Assembly (NCBI GenBank): GCA_002390845.1
Contig: DGQT01000105.1
Coordinates: forward strand, 62,001-126,000
Direction of reading: 5' to 3'
DNA from: Chitinophagaceae bacterium UBA4407
GTDB lineage: Bacteria > Bacteroidota > Bacteroidia > Chitinophagales > Chitinophagaceae
DNA length: 64,000 nt
The notes under the pieces are model-generated. The model was given only the letters and a program-made list of their open reading frames with translations. It was not told the DNA's origin and did no database searches. Shown here piece after piece: positions 16,417 to 26,053 of the stretch. The translations under genes and the position numbers were made by a program. Positions within the stretch are counted from its first letter, which is position 1; each line of letters begins with the position of its first letter.

Positions 16417-18057
16417 TTAATGCCCGCTACCCGCAATCTGAGAATCGAAATCAAGCCCCTGAGCCTTTAATACACTTCTTAATTTTAATGCAAGCATAGC
16501 CAGCAAGCCAAAGCAAACTGCAGCAACCAGGTAAGAATTATGCATACCAATAGAAATGGTGTCGCCAAGTGAACCCTGCAACGGAGGTATTACCGCGCCG
16601 CCCAATATCATCATAATTAAAAATGCAGAGCCCTGGCTCGTATATTTTCCAAGACCGCCAACACCCAAAGAAAAGATACAAGGCCACATAACAGAGCAAC
16701 ACATGCCACCAAACATAAAGGCATAAACAGAAACAATTCCGTGAGAAAACACACCTACCAACATAGATACTGCGGCGAGTAGTGACACAGTAAGCAATGT
16801 TTTAACCGGCTTTTCCTGGCCGTAGAAAAATGCAGCAATACCAATAGCAACACAAACCGCATAAGGAAGCAGATCGTTAATGTCGTTGCCATATAAATGA
16901 TTCACAAAAAGAATAACTCCAAAAGCAACATAAGGAACGATAACTGTAGCGATCATTTTTCCGGTCTTTGATAAATTGAATACCCCAATAGCCCCTGTCC
17001 AGCGGCCTATCATAAGGCTACCCCAGTAAATCGTAACATACTTTGAGATTTTGCTTTCATCCAAACCCAGGTCAGTTAAATATCCCGGTGTTTTAAGTAA
17101 TGCCCCGAAATTGTTGTCAATCGTAACTTCAACACCTACATAAATAAATATGGCAAGCATACCATAAATCAGTTGCGGATATTTCATTGCTCCCCAACCG
17201 GCGTTATTTTTAATTGCACTGTTATTTGAATAAAACAAAACAGAAACAACTACGAGTAAAGTTAAAAGTAGCAGCGGGGTTTTACCAATGCTTGTTAGCT
17301 GCCCGATCATAATAATTGCCAGAATCAAACCGGTCATCGTAAGCAGCGATGCCGATGCTTTTTTGGATGCTTCAAATTTTGCATCATTCTTCCCATCAGG
17401 TAGTTTTGAAAATGCAAAAAATATGGCCACTGCTGCAAATACAGCAGCAACAATAAGATAAAGGTTATTTACATTGGTTACAGTAACATTTGCATTAGCG
17501 CTGTTTGCAGTACCAAATAAGAAAAAACTTACAATAATTGGCCCGAGTGTGGTACCTAAGGAATTTACTCCACCCGCAAGATTCAACCTGTGCGAACCCG
17601 TTGCAGGATCACCTAAAGAAATTGCAAAAGGTTGTGCAGAAGTTTGCTGTAGTGAAAAGCCCAGTGCTATTATAAAAAAGGAGAGTAATATCAAAGGAAA
17701 CGATTCAGCATTTGCAGAAGGTATAATAGCCAACGCACCAACTACAGAAATTGCAAGGCCATAAATAATTCCTTTCTTATACCCGATCTTATTAAGTATA
17801 TCATAACCTACAAGGCTTGATATAAGATACAGTAGTAAGGATCCAATGAAATAAGCTGCATAAAAAGAAGAGCCTATTAATTGCGATTCAAACTGAGAGA
17901 GCTTAAAGTGTGTTTTACAAAAAGGGATAAATATACTGTTGCTGGCAGCAATAAATCCCCAAAAGAAAAATACCATCACCAGGGTAGCTAGTGCCCCGGT
18001 ATTTGTTTTGATTGCTGTACTTGAACTTGTTGGCGAGGCGGCTATAGTCTGGCTCAT
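16417..18057 (-). CDS. FucP/GluP-type MFS sugar transporter
   Basis: The 546-residue protein has about 12-14 hydrophobic segments. The N-terminus has the family signature FFFWGFIAASNSIFIPFCKTHFKLSQFESQLIGSSFYAAYFIGS, as in glucose/galactose and fucose proton symporters. Others are LQQTSAQPFAISLG and a C-terminal GGLGKYTSQGSAFLIMMILGGA. It is about 100 residues longer than usual, with extra central segments (KASASLLTMTGLILAIIMIG and PVKTLLTVSLLAAVSMLVG). The neighbouring glucokinase and glycogen genes suggest glucose as substrate. Confidence 0.85.
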   Translation of the reverse strand: MSQTIAASPTSSSTAIKTNTGALATLVMVFFFWGFIAASNSIFIPFCKTHFKLSQFESQLIGSSFYAAYFIGSLLLYLISSLVGYDILNKIGYKKGIIYGLAISVVGALAIIPSANAESFPLILLSFFIIALGFSLQQTSAQPFAISLGDPATGSHRLNLAGGVNSLGTTLGPIIVSFFLFGTANSANANVTVTNVNNLYLIVAAVFAAVAIFFAFSKLPDGKNDAKFEASKKASASLLTMTGLILAIIMIGQLTSIGKTPLLLLTLLVVVSVLFYSNNSAIKNNAGWGAMKYPQLIYGMLAIFIYVGVEVTIDNNFGALLKTPGYLTDLGLDESKISKYVTIYWGSLMIGRWTGAIGVFNLSKTGKMIATVIVPYVAFGVILFVNHLYGNDINDLLPYAVCVAIGIAAFFYGQEKPVKTLLTVSLLAAVSMLVGVFSHGIVSVYAFMFGGMCCSVMWPCIFSLGVGGLGKYTSQGSAFLIMMILGGAVIPPLQGSLGDTISIGMHNSYLVAAVCFGLLAMLALKLRSVLKAQGLDFDSQIAGSGH

Positions 18058-18198
18058 TCAATCGTTATATTAGGGGGTTATTAAAAATAATCCTGTAAAG
18101 TAAATACATTTTACATTTTTAAAAATTTTAAATCTTTTGTAGTTATTAATTAATTTCATCCATAAATTGTACTGCTTCTTTTTAAATAATATTTGCCA

Positions 18199-19617
18199 AT
18201 GGAAATAATTCACGTTAGTGCCGAATGTTATCCTGTAGCTAAAGCCGGGGGGCTAGGTGATGTGGTTGGGGCCCTTCCTAAATATCAAACCAGTATGGGG
18301 CACAGTGCCAAAGTGGTAATGCCCATGTACCGTACCAAATTTCTCTATCAAAATGAATGGATCGTTGATTTTAAGGGGCGCAGTAACCTGGGCGAAAGAT
18401 GGTTCGATTTTACGGTTATAAAAGAAAAGAACAACAAACTTGGATTTGATCTTTACCTGGTAGATATCAACGGTCTGCTCGACCGTGAAAATGTTTATGG
18501 TTACAGCGACGATGCAGAGCGTTTTACTTCCTTTCAAATAGCAGTAGTAAACTGGCTTAGCCACTGGCAGCACAAACCCGATATTATTCATTGCCACGAT
18601 CACCATACAGGTCTTATACCCTTTATGGTAAAGTATTGTTACGATTACAACAATCTTGCAGATGTACCCACGGTTGTAACCATTCACAATGCCCAGTACC
18701 AGGGCTGGATGGGTTGGGATAAAAGCAGTTACATACCACGCTGGGATACGTGGAAACGTGGCCTGCTGGAGTGGGAAGGCAATATCAATCCCCTGGCTTC
18801 AGCGGTAAAAAATGCATGGCATGTAACTACAGTAAGCTGGAGTTATCTTGATGAACTCAAAGAAAATTCAAACGGTTTAGAAGCTTTGTTCGAATACGAA
18901 AAAGGTAAATGCTCCGGTATATTAAATGGCATTGACGCTGATGTTTGGGATCCTGCAACCGATACGTATATCGACAATCATTACACCGTTGAGGAAGTTG
19001 ACGAAGGCAAACTCGAAAATAAAAAATTACTCTGCGAACGCTTTAACTTGGACCCCGAAAAACCACTCTTCATTTTTATAGGGCGGTTGGTTGGCGAAAA
19101 AGCTGCAGATGTATTGCCCGATGCAATCCTCTCCTCCATGTACAGCCAGCAGGACAAAGTAAATTTTCTCATCCTTGGCAGCGGCGATCCGCATGTAGAG
19201 TGGCAGCTTAGCCAGCTTACCAATCATTTTCCCGGCAGTTACAATGCCATGATTGGTTATAATGAAAAACTGAGTCACCTGATGTATGCCGGTGCCGATT
19301 TTCTACTAATGCCCAGCCGTGTAGAACCATGCGGGTTAAACCAAATGTATGCCATGCAGTATGGTACTGTGCCTGTTGTACGCAGCACCGGCGGTTTAAA
19401 AGATACAGTGGTAGATATGGGCGATATGCAGGGTTGGGGCATACGTTTTAACCATGCAACTGTGGGCGATATTACTTATTCCGTTGGCCGCGGCGTTGAT
19501 CTTTTTTACAACGATCCGGAACAGCTTACCTGGATGCGCAAACGCATGATGAACATCGACAACAGTTGGGAAAATGCCGTGCAGCAATACATAAATGTTT
19601 ACACGAGCTTAAAGTAA
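18199..19617 (+). CDS. glgA: Glycogen synthase (GT5, ADP-glucose)
   Basis: The 472-residue protein is a GT5 starch/glycogen synthase, extending alpha-1,4-glucan from ADP-glucose. Motifs are the nucleotide-sugar loop KAGGLGDVVGALP (near residue 15), HCHDHHTGL, TIHNAQYQGW, LNGIDADVWDPATD, and the acceptor/ADP site SRVEPCGLNQMYAMQYGTVPVV followed by STGGLKDTV. I place the start at ATG 18199 (MEIIHVSAECYPVAKAGG); the frame could open two codons earlier at a TTG. It precedes glgC on the same strand, but an empty family A pair separates them. Confidence 0.96.
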   Translation: MEIIHVSAECYPVAKAGGLGDVVGALPKYQTSMGHSAKVVMPMYRTKFLYQNEWIVDFKGRSNLGERWFDFTVIKEKNNKLGFDLYLVDINGLLDRENVYGYSDDAERFTSFQIAVVNWLSHWQHKPDIIHCHDHHTGLIPFMVKYCYDYNNLADVPTVVTIHNAQYQGWMGWDKSSYIPRWDTWKRGLLEWEGNINPLASAVKNAWHVTTVSWSYLDELKENSNGLEALFEYEKGKCSGILNGIDADVWDPATDTYIDNHYTVEEVDEGKLENKKLLCERFNLDPEKPLFIFIGRLVGEKAADVLPDAILSSMYSQQDKVNFLILGSGDPHVEWQLSQLTNHFPGSYNAMIGYNEKLSHLMYAGADFLLMPSRVEPCGLNQMYAMQYGTVPVVRSTGGLKDTVVDMGDMQGWGIRFNHATVGDITYSVGRGVDLFYNDPEQLTWMRKRMMNIDNSWENAVQQYINVYTSLK

Positions 19618-19664
19618 AGGCTACCAACTTCAATTAAAGCTCTTTTAAACAGCCCTTAATTACA

Positions 19665-19865
19665 TTTTTTTTGACCCGGCAATAGTTCTTTGATTCATCG
19701 TTCCTTGCGTCGCACACTTGTACGATTGGATTATTGTTGAGCAAGTCCGAAAGTCGGGAAGTCCGAAAGAAGTGTACCGTATTTACTTTCGTACCTGCTG
19801 ACTTCCGGTTTAACTGTACAAGAGAGTGACACAACAGGCGATGCCATAAAAAAGCAAAAGCTTGT
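19665..19865. repeat. Family A inverted pair, empty
   Basis: The left arm has an eight-T tract, GACCCGGC and TTGCGTCGCACACTTGTACG. The right arm uses the variant core GTACAAGAGAGTGACACAA. AGTCCGAA/AGTCGGGA octamers lie between. The pair separates glgA from glgC. Confidence 0.8.
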
Positions 19866-19981
19866 AACATCATTGTATTAAAAATTTTTGTTTTATAAAA
19901 TAATTTATCGGTGAAAAGTATTTCTACATTATCTTGTTTTAAATTACATGTTCTATAATTTACATCTAAAACCTCAGCAAT

Positions 19982-21265
19982 ATGTTTTCCCTATCAAAGT
20001 CAGTCGTATCGGTTATTCTGGGCGGTGGTGCCGGCAGCAGGCTGTACCCTTTAACAGCAGCACGTTCTAAACCAGCGGTGCCCATTGCAGGCAAGTACAG
20101 ATTGGTAGATATACCTATCAGTAACTGTATCAACTCAAGCATCAACAGAATATTTGTTTTAACGCAGTTTAATTCTGCATCGCTTAACAAGCATATAAAA
20201 AACACGTATCATTTCAGTGCGTTCAGTACAGGTTTTGTTGATATACTTGCAGCAGAACAAACGCCCGATAACCCAGGCTGGTACCAGGGTACAGCAGATG
20301 CGGTACGCCAGTGTTTGCGCCATATTGCCAACAACGATTACGAATATGTTTTAATACTTAGTGGTGACCAGTTGTATCAAATGGACTTTGCCGCCATGAT
20401 AAATGAACACCGTGCTAAAGGCGCAGATATTTCAATTGCTACAATTCCGGTTGGTGACAGGGAAGCGCCTGAGTTTGGTATACTTAAAGCAAATGAAGAG
20501 AACTTTATTACCAGTTTTATAGAGAAGCCAAAAAAAGAAATTCTTGGCGATTGGACAAGCGATACCGGTGCCGAAATGCAACGCCAGGGAAGACATTATT
20601 TAGCATCAATGGGCATCTATATTTTCAACCGCAGTTTGCTCGATTCATTGCTTAAAGATGAATATCCTTCAGCAACAGATTTTGGTAAAGAAATCATGCC
20701 AAACTCTATTGAAAAGTATAAGGTAATTAGCTACCAGTATGATGGCTATTGGACAGACATTGGAAATATTTATTCTTTCTTTGAAGCCAATATTGCATTG
20801 ACAGATGATATTCCTGCATTTAATTTATTTGACAGTACCAAGACTATTTTCACCCGTTCCAGGATGCTGCCACCAGGTAAAATAAGTGGTACTACTTTAG
20901 AGAAAACTGTGGTAGCAGAAGGTTGTTTAATTTTTGCCAGCCGTATTGAAACAAGTGTATTGGGTATACGTTCCAGAATTGGCCATGGTACTACAGTTGT
21001 AAGCTGTTACCTAATGGGTAACGATTACTACGAAACGCTTGCACAAATGGAAGCCAATGCCGCCAAAGGCATCCCCAAAGTTGGTATTGGGGAGAGATGC
21101 TATATCAAAAATGCAATTATTGATAAAAACTGCCGCATAGGCAATGATGTTCGTATCAACGGCGGTATGCATCTTGAAAATACAGATCATACTCTGTACA
21201 CCGTTAAAGAAGGTATTGTGGTTGTTAAGAAAGGAGCCATACTGCCAGACGGTTTTGTAATATAA
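19982..21265 (+). CDS. glgC: Glucose-1-phosphate adenylyltransferase
   Basis: The 427-residue protein makes ADP-glucose from ATP and glucose-1-phosphate, the committed step of glycogen synthesis. The N-terminal nucleotidyl-transferase loop LGGGAGSRLYPLTAARSKPAVPIAGKYRLVD is at residues about 13-43. YQGTADAVRQ, LSGDQLYQMDF, FIEKPKKE and SMGIYIFNR follow, and the C-terminus is a left-handed beta-helix (IGHGTTVVSCYLMGNDYYET, IDKNCRIGNDVRI). Family members are allosterically controlled by glycolytic intermediates. It supplies GlgA encoded just upstream. No glgB or glgP lies in the window. Confidence 0.96.
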   Translation: MFSLSKSVVSVILGGGAGSRLYPLTAARSKPAVPIAGKYRLVDIPISNCINSSINRIFVLTQFNSASLNKHIKNTYHFSAFSTGFVDILAAEQTPDNPGWYQGTADAVRQCLRHIANNDYEYVLILSGDQLYQMDFAAMINEHRAKGADISIATIPVGDREAPEFGILKANEENFITSFIEKPKKEILGDWTSDTGAEMQRQGRHYLASMGIYIFNRSLLDSLLKDEYPSATDFGKEIMPNSIEKYKVISYQYDGYWTDIGNIYSFFEANIALTDDIPAFNLFDSTKTIFTRSRMLPPGKISGTTLEKTVVAEGCLIFASRIETSVLGIRSRIGHGTTVVSCYLMGNDYYETLAQMEANAAKGIPKVGIGERCYIKNAIIDKNCRIGNDVRINGGMHLENTDHTLYTVKEGIVVVKKGAILPDGFVI

Positions 21266-21277
21266 TTGTACTTGATT

Positions 21278-21310
21278 GAAAAACATCCCTCTTGCCGGGA
21301 TGTTTTTTTA
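21278..21310 (+). terminator. Terminator of glgC
   Basis: AAACATCCC, a seven-base loop, GGGATGTTT and a T run follow the glgC stop. Confidence 0.88.
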
Positions 21311-21363
21311 TGCTTGTCTGATCTTCGTGTAAATTATACATATTCACATTCTAAACGATTGCT

Positions 21364-22707
21364 ATGGCAGTATCAGCCCCCTCAAAAATTGTTTCAGGTA
21401 TTCAAAAACCTACAATGGGTTTTTGGCAGATTTGGAACATGTGTTTTGGATTTTTTGGAATCCAGTTTGGCTGGAGCTTGCAAATGGGTAATATGAGCGC
21501 CATTTACGAGTTCCTTGGTGCCTCTCCTGAACAAATTCCGGGTTTATGGCTTGCAGCGCCTATGACAGGGCTATTGGTTCAACCAATCATCGGTTATATG
21601 AGCGACAGAACCTGGCACCCAAGACTTGGCAGAAGGCGACCCTATTTTTTGGTAGGGGCAATTCTCAGCTCTCTTGCGCTATTCATTATGCCTAATGCCT
21701 CTTCCCTTTGGATGGCTGCGGGAACGCTGTGGATTCTTGATTCCTGTATCAACGTAAGCATGGAGCCCTTCCGTGCATTTGTTGCAGACAACCTCAACGA
21801 AAAACAACGTGCCTATGGCTTTGCGATGCAGAGTATGTTTATAGGTTTAGCCTCATTTGTTGCAGGCTTTTTACCGAGAATACTTGTAGACTGGTTTGGT
21901 GTATCCCGGGATAAAAGTGGTGGCTCAATACCAGAAAATATCATGCTTTCATTCTATATTGGTGGCGCAGTTTTTTTAACGGCGGTGCTTTATACAGTCA
22001 TTAAAAGCAAAGAATATCCACCGGTTGATGCTGACTGGAAAGAGAAAGTAAAGGAATCTAACAAAGGTTTCGGTGGCGGAGTAAAAGAAATACTTCACTC
22101 AATTGCTCACATGCCCAATAAAATGAAGCGCCTTGCATTGGTAAATTTCTTAACCTGGCCCGGCTTATTTTTAATGTGGTTCTATTACAGTACAGGTGTA
22201 GCGGCAGATATTTTTAAAGGCGATCCCAAAACCAGCAGCGACCTCTATACACAGGGCCTGGAATATGCGAATACCACATCTGCAATTTTGAACCTGGTAA
22301 CATTCGCATTCTCATTCAGTCTTCCATTCTGGGTGGGTAAAATTGGTAAAAAGTACACCCACACTGCCTGTCTTTTAATTGGTGGTTTAGGTCTTATTTC
22401 GGTAAATTATGTAGAGCAGCCGTTTATTCTTTACTTCTCCATGGGTATGGTTGGTATAGCCTGGGCGTCCATATTATCTATGCCATATTCAATGCTGGCA
22501 AACTGCCTACCAGAAGATAAGATTGGTATTTACATGGGCATATTCAATTTCTTCATAGTACTTCCTGAAATTATCGCCTCGCTGTTCTTTGGGAAAATTA
22601 TGTCAACCTTTCTCAATAACGATCGCCTGCTGGCAGTGTTAATTGGTGGAGTTCTTTTAATTATTGCTGCAATAGTTTGTGCAATCATCATTAAGGAAGA
22701 CGATTGA
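21364..22707 (+). CDS. MFS maltose/glycoside transporter (SLC45-like)
   Basis: The 447-residue protein has 12 predicted membrane segments and resembles maltose/sucrose-type MFS carriers. The first helix FWQIWNMCFGFFGIQFGWSLQMGNMSAIYEFLGA and the loop GYMSDRTWHPRLGRRRPYFLVGA are diagnostic, as is MEPFRAFVADNLNEKQRAYGFAMQS. It likely imports maltose or maltodextrins into the cytoplasm. It lies between glgC and a secreted SusA-like amylase, which suggests uptake of the amylase products. glgC's terminator and a separate spacer imply its own promoter. Confidence 0.88.
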   Translation: MAVSAPSKIVSGIQKPTMGFWQIWNMCFGFFGIQFGWSLQMGNMSAIYEFLGASPEQIPGLWLAAPMTGLLVQPIIGYMSDRTWHPRLGRRRPYFLVGAILSSLALFIMPNASSLWMAAGTLWILDSCINVSMEPFRAFVADNLNEKQRAYGFAMQSMFIGLASFVAGFLPRILVDWFGVSRDKSGGSIPENIMLSFYIGGAVFLTAVLYTVIKSKEYPPVDADWKEKVKESNKGFGGGVKEILHSIAHMPNKMKRLALVNFLTWPGLFLMWFYYSTGVAADIFKGDPKTSSDLYTQGLEYANTTSAILNLVTFAFSFSLPFWVGKIGKKYTHTACLLIGGLGLISVNYVEQPFILYFSMGMVGIAWASILSMPYSMLANCLPEDKIGIYMGIFNFFIVLPEIIASLFFGKIMSTFLNNDRLLAVLIGGVLLIIAAIVCAIIIKEDD

Positions 22708-22739
22708 GTTGCTCAGCCTTTTTCAAAGGAATAAATACA

Positions 22740-22962
22740 ATTTTTGAACCGGCATTAGAATATAAATGAAGCCTGGTTGCGTCGCACTCTTGTACTGAAG
22801 AATAGGTTTCAGCTATCAGCATTCAGGAAAGAAAATAAAATGGTACAGCTGTATTTGCGCAAACCTGAAACCTGACTGCTGATTGCTCAATATTGTTCCA
22901 AACGCACAAGAGTGCGACGCAACAGGTGATCACCAAGGTACTTTAGCCCGGCTCAAAAAAAT
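22740..22962. repeat. Family A inverted pair, empty, with heptamer filling
   Basis: The left arm has TTTTTGAACCGGC and GTTGCGTCGCACTCTTGTAC. The right arm has GCACAAGAGTGCGACGCAAC and GCCCGGCTCAAAAAAA. The interior carries heptamers TTTCAGC, TATCAGC, ATTCAGG (22807-22827) and, inverted, CCTGAAA, CCTGACT, GCTGATT, GCTCAAT (22864-22891). The whole unit could fold as a long hairpin. Confidence 0.85.
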
Positions 22963-22973
22963 TACTTAACTAT

Positions 22974-22981
22974 TATCTTTA
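22974..22981 (+). promoter_or_regulatory. Possible -7 box of the amylase gene
   Basis: TATCTTTA, 17 bases before the start codon, resembles TAnnTTTG. It sits directly beside the family A outer end. Confidence 0.35.
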
Positions 22982-22997
22982 TCTAAACCTATTCTAA

Positions 22998-24875
22998 ATG
23001 AATAAGAAGTACTTCCTGCTCTATTTTGTTGCAAGTTTTTGCACATTCATTTCTTTCGCCCAATACGCAACCGTTTATCCAACCAATTGGTGGGTTGGCA
23101 TGAAACACAATAAAGTTCAGTTGCTCATTAAAGGCAGTAACGCGTTGAACTTGCAACAGGTGCGCATTAACTACGCCGGCGTACAACTAAATAAAGTAAG
23201 CAAATTTGAAAATGAAAAATACCTCGCCGTTGATATAACTATTGCCGCAACTGCAAAACCCGGCAATGTGCAAATACAGTTTGTAAATGGCGCAATTACA
23301 AATACTGTTCAATGGCAACTAAAAGCAAGAAGAAATGGCAATGGCACGGCTTATGCCCAGGGAGTAACGTCGGCTGATTTTATTTATCTCCTAATGCCCG
23401 ATCGTTTCAGCAACGGCGATCCATCAAACGATAAGTATGCTGACATGAACGACACGCAGAGCGATAGGAATAATCCCTTCCTTCGTCACGGTGGCGATTT
23501 GCAGGGCATCACCAATCATCTTGATTATTTCAATGATCTTGGTGCAACCGCTTTATGGTTAACGCCGGTTGTTGAAAACGACCAGGCACTTACCGATGAA
23601 GGTGGTGCGATGCGCAGCGCCTATCATGGCTATGGCTTTACCAATCACTACCAGATTGACAGGCGTTTTGGTGGCAATGATGCCTACAAAAAAATGATAG
23701 ATGCAGCGCATGCAAAACATCTGAAAATTATACAGGATGCTGTATACAATCATATTGGCAACAAACATTTTTTATTTCTGGATCCTCCGTCAAAAGACTG
23801 GTTTAGCCAGTGGCCACAATACACCAACACCCCTTATAAAGATCAGCCGCTGGTAGATCCTTATGCTTCAGAAAGCGATAAACACCTTACAGAGCGTGGA
23901 TGGTTTACACCTTTTCTTCCTGACTTAAACCAGCGAAATCCGTTCGTTGCGAATTTTTTGATTCAGCATGCATTGTGGACGGTGGAAGAATTCGGCATTG
24001 ACGGCTGGAGAGTAGACACTTATTTTTACAGTGACCGCGATTTTTTAAACAATGTAAATACGGCGCTTTATACCGAATACCCGCACATTACCATATTTGG
24101 TGAAACAACCATGCAGAGTGTGGTTGAACAGGCGTACTATATGCAAAACAACATCAATACCACCTGGAAAAGTAACCTCCAGGGCGTTACAGATTTTCAA
24201 TGGCAGGGCAGTACCCTTGCCGCATTGAATGAAGGTTTTGGATGGTCGAATGGGATTATGAGGTTATACAATATACTTGTTCAGGATCTGCTTTATAAAG
24301 ACCCCCTTCGCAACGAAATATTTCTTGATAACCACGACCAGGACAGGTTTTATTCCGTAATTGGTGAAGACTTCGCAAAATATAAAATGGGTATGGGGCT
24401 GCTTTTTACACAGCGCGGAATTCCACAATTATATTACGGCACAGAGATATTGATGAAAAATTTCAAAAACCCATCCGATGCCGAAGTGCGCAGGGATTTT
24501 CCCGGCGGCTGGGCCGGAGATACGGAAAATAAATTTGTTGCCGGCGGGCGCAATGCACAGGAAAATGAGGCATACAATTACGTAAAAACACTGGCGCAGT
24601 TCCGCATGCATTCGTCCGCAATTCAAACGGGTAAAACCATGCAGTATGTGCCTGTTGATGGCATGTATGTTTACTTTCGGTATAATACGAAACAAACGGT
24701 AATGTGTGTTTTAAACACCAGCGATGCCGCTAAAGAAATTGATTTTAGCAAGTATGCAGAAAGAACCAATGGATTCGGGAAAGCAATCAACATAATAAGC
24801 AATACGAACATTAATGTTTCCGGTAAAGCGTTTATTCCAGCCAAAACTATTTGGGTGCTTGAGTTAAAAAAATAA
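22998..24875 (+). CDS. Secreted GH13 neopullulanase/cyclomaltodextrinase (SusA-like)
   Basis: The 625-residue protein has a signal peptide (residues 1-21, ending SFAQ). An N-terminal cyclomaltodextrinase-type beta domain with VYPTNWWVGMKHNKVQLLI is followed by a GH13 barrel. Catalytic positions are visible: Asp in DGWRVDTYFY (about 340), Glu in IFGETTMQ (about 368), Asp in FLDNHDQDR (about 444), plus QDAVYNHIG and YGYGFTNHY-like substrate motifs. The end is an all-beta domain. It should cut alpha-1,4 or alpha-1,6 glucans in the periplasm or at the surface, feeding the adjacent MFS. Confidence 0.93.
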   Translation: MNKKYFLLYFVASFCTFISFAQYATVYPTNWWVGMKHNKVQLLIKGSNALNLQQVRINYAGVQLNKVSKFENEKYLAVDITIAATAKPGNVQIQFVNGAITNTVQWQLKARRNGNGTAYAQGVTSADFIYLLMPDRFSNGDPSNDKYADMNDTQSDRNNPFLRHGGDLQGITNHLDYFNDLGATALWLTPVVENDQALTDEGGAMRSAYHGYGFTNHYQIDRRFGGNDAYKKMIDAAHAKHLKIIQDAVYNHIGNKHFLFLDPPSKDWFSQWPQYTNTPYKDQPLVDPYASESDKHLTERGWFTPFLPDLNQRNPFVANFLIQHALWTVEEFGIDGWRVDTYFYSDRDFLNNVNTALYTEYPHITIFGETTMQSVVEQAYYMQNNINTTWKSNLQGVTDFQWQGSTLAALNEGFGWSNGIMRLYNILVQDLLYKDPLRNEIFLDNHDQDRFYSVIGEDFAKYKMGMGLLFTQRGIPQLYYGTEILMKNFKNPSDAEVRRDFPGGWAGDTENKFVAGGRNAQENEAYNYVKTLAQFRMHSSAIQTGKTMQYVPVDGMYVYFRYNTKQTVMCVLNTSDAAKEIDFSKYAERTNGFGKAINIISNTNINVSGKAFIPAKTIWVLELKK

Positions 24876-24881
24876 ATAAAT

Positions 24882-24990
24882 ATTTTTGAGCCGGAAAACA
24901 GTAATGCTATGAAGCTTTACTTGCGTCGCACTCTTCGGCTGTCGAAACTATACTGAGGAATGCATAGAATAGCGTAGGCTGTCTTGTGCG
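24882..24990 (+). repeat. Family A arm
   Basis: TTTTTGAGCCGG, ATGAAGCTTTAC, then TTGCGTCGCACTCTTCGGC. It faces the arm at 25935-26020, so the 25082 gene sits inside a pair. Confidence 0.75.
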
Positions 24991-25081
24991 GTTCGATTAT
25001 TTTTTATACTTTCAGCAACCATAAATATAAATTGCAGTTTTATAAGCGGCTTTTAAAAACTTATACTTCGGTCACTAACTT

Positions 25082-25927
25082 ATGCCAAATGCAGATCGGA
25101 AAATACCAATAAACACATTACATCTTTTTACAAAACTCGACGTTTTACTTATTGCTCTTTTAAAATCGTTGAGTACAGACCAATGGAACCAGGCTACCAT
25201 TGCAAGGCAGTGGACTGTGAAAGACATTGCGGCTCATTTGCTGGACGGGAATTTAAGAACATTGTCATTTTTACGTGATAAATATTTTGCAGCGGCTGCG
25301 CCGGTAATCACATCGCATGAAAGCCTGGTTCGTTATTTAAATGAACTGAATGCAGACTGGATAATTGCTGCAAACCGCTTAAGCCCGCAGGTTTTGATTG
25401 AACTGTTAGAAATAACCGGAAAACAATTCTCAGATCACCTGCAAACTTTAAAACCTTTTGATACCGCCATGTTCTCAGTAGCATGGGCGGGGCAGGATAA
25501 ATCAGAAAACTGGTTTCATATTGCCAGGGAATACACAGAAAAATTTATTCACCAGCAACAAATAAGAGATGCTGTAGATAAGCCCGGTATTTTAACCAAA
25601 GAATTATTTTATCCTTTTATGGACACGTTTATGTATGGGTTACCGCATACATACCGCAATGTTTCTGCAACAACGGGTACAGTTGTTCAAATAAAAGTCA
25701 TAACAAATATCGGGGGTGAATGGAACCTTATTAAAACCGAAGACAACTGGCAATTATCAAAAACAAATAATACAAAACCAACTGCAATTATTAATATAAA
25801 TCCTGATACAGCCTGGAGGCTTTTTTCAAAAGGTATTTCTCCGGAAGAGGCGCGGAAACAAGTTGAAATTTTGGGAGATATACAATTGGGTAAAGTTGCT
25901 TTGCAAATGGTTTCTGTAATGGCTTAA
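25082..25927 (+). CDS. Maleylpyruvate isomerase/DinB-like metal-binding protein
   Basis: The 281-residue protein has the N-terminal four-helix domain of the mycothiol-dependent maleylpyruvate isomerase family: WNQATIARQWTVKDIAAHLLDGNLRTLSFLRDKYF, with metal-ligand His in AAHLLD and again in EYTEKFIHQQQIRDA. The C-terminal domain (VVQIKVITNIGGEWNLIKTEDNWQLSK, GDIQLGKVALQMVSVMA) resembles SCP2-like modules of this family. Bacteroidota do not make mycothiol, so the thiol cofactor, if any, is different. The gene is bracketed by facing family A arms but lacks the island leader and is not markedly AT-rich. Confidence 0.72.
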   Translation: MPNADRKIPINTLHLFTKLDVLLIALLKSLSTDQWNQATIARQWTVKDIAAHLLDGNLRTLSFLRDKYFAAAAPVITSHESLVRYLNELNADWIIAANRLSPQVLIELLEITGKQFSDHLQTLKPFDTAMFSVAWAGQDKSENWFHIAREYTEKFIHQQQIRDAVDKPGILTKELFYPFMDTFMYGLPHTYRNVSATTGTVVQIKVITNIGGEWNLIKTEDNWQLSKTNNTKPTAIININPDTAWRLFSKGISPEEARKQVEILGDIQLGKVALQMVSVMA

Positions 25928-25934
25928 CAGCATT

Positions 25935-26020
25935 TTGTTGTATGATCTACGCTTCGATAAAGTCCAATAGAATTATTAACTGTACAAGTGTGCGACGCAA
26001 CAAAAGCCGGGCTCAATTCT
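25935..26020 (-). repeat. Family A arm
   Basis: GATCTACGCTTCGATAAAG, then TGTACAAGTGTGCGACGCAA, then GCCGGGCTCAA. It lies between convergent genes. Confidence 0.78.
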
Positions 26021-26053
26021 TTGCCCTGGAAAATAAAAAATATTGGTTTCAGT

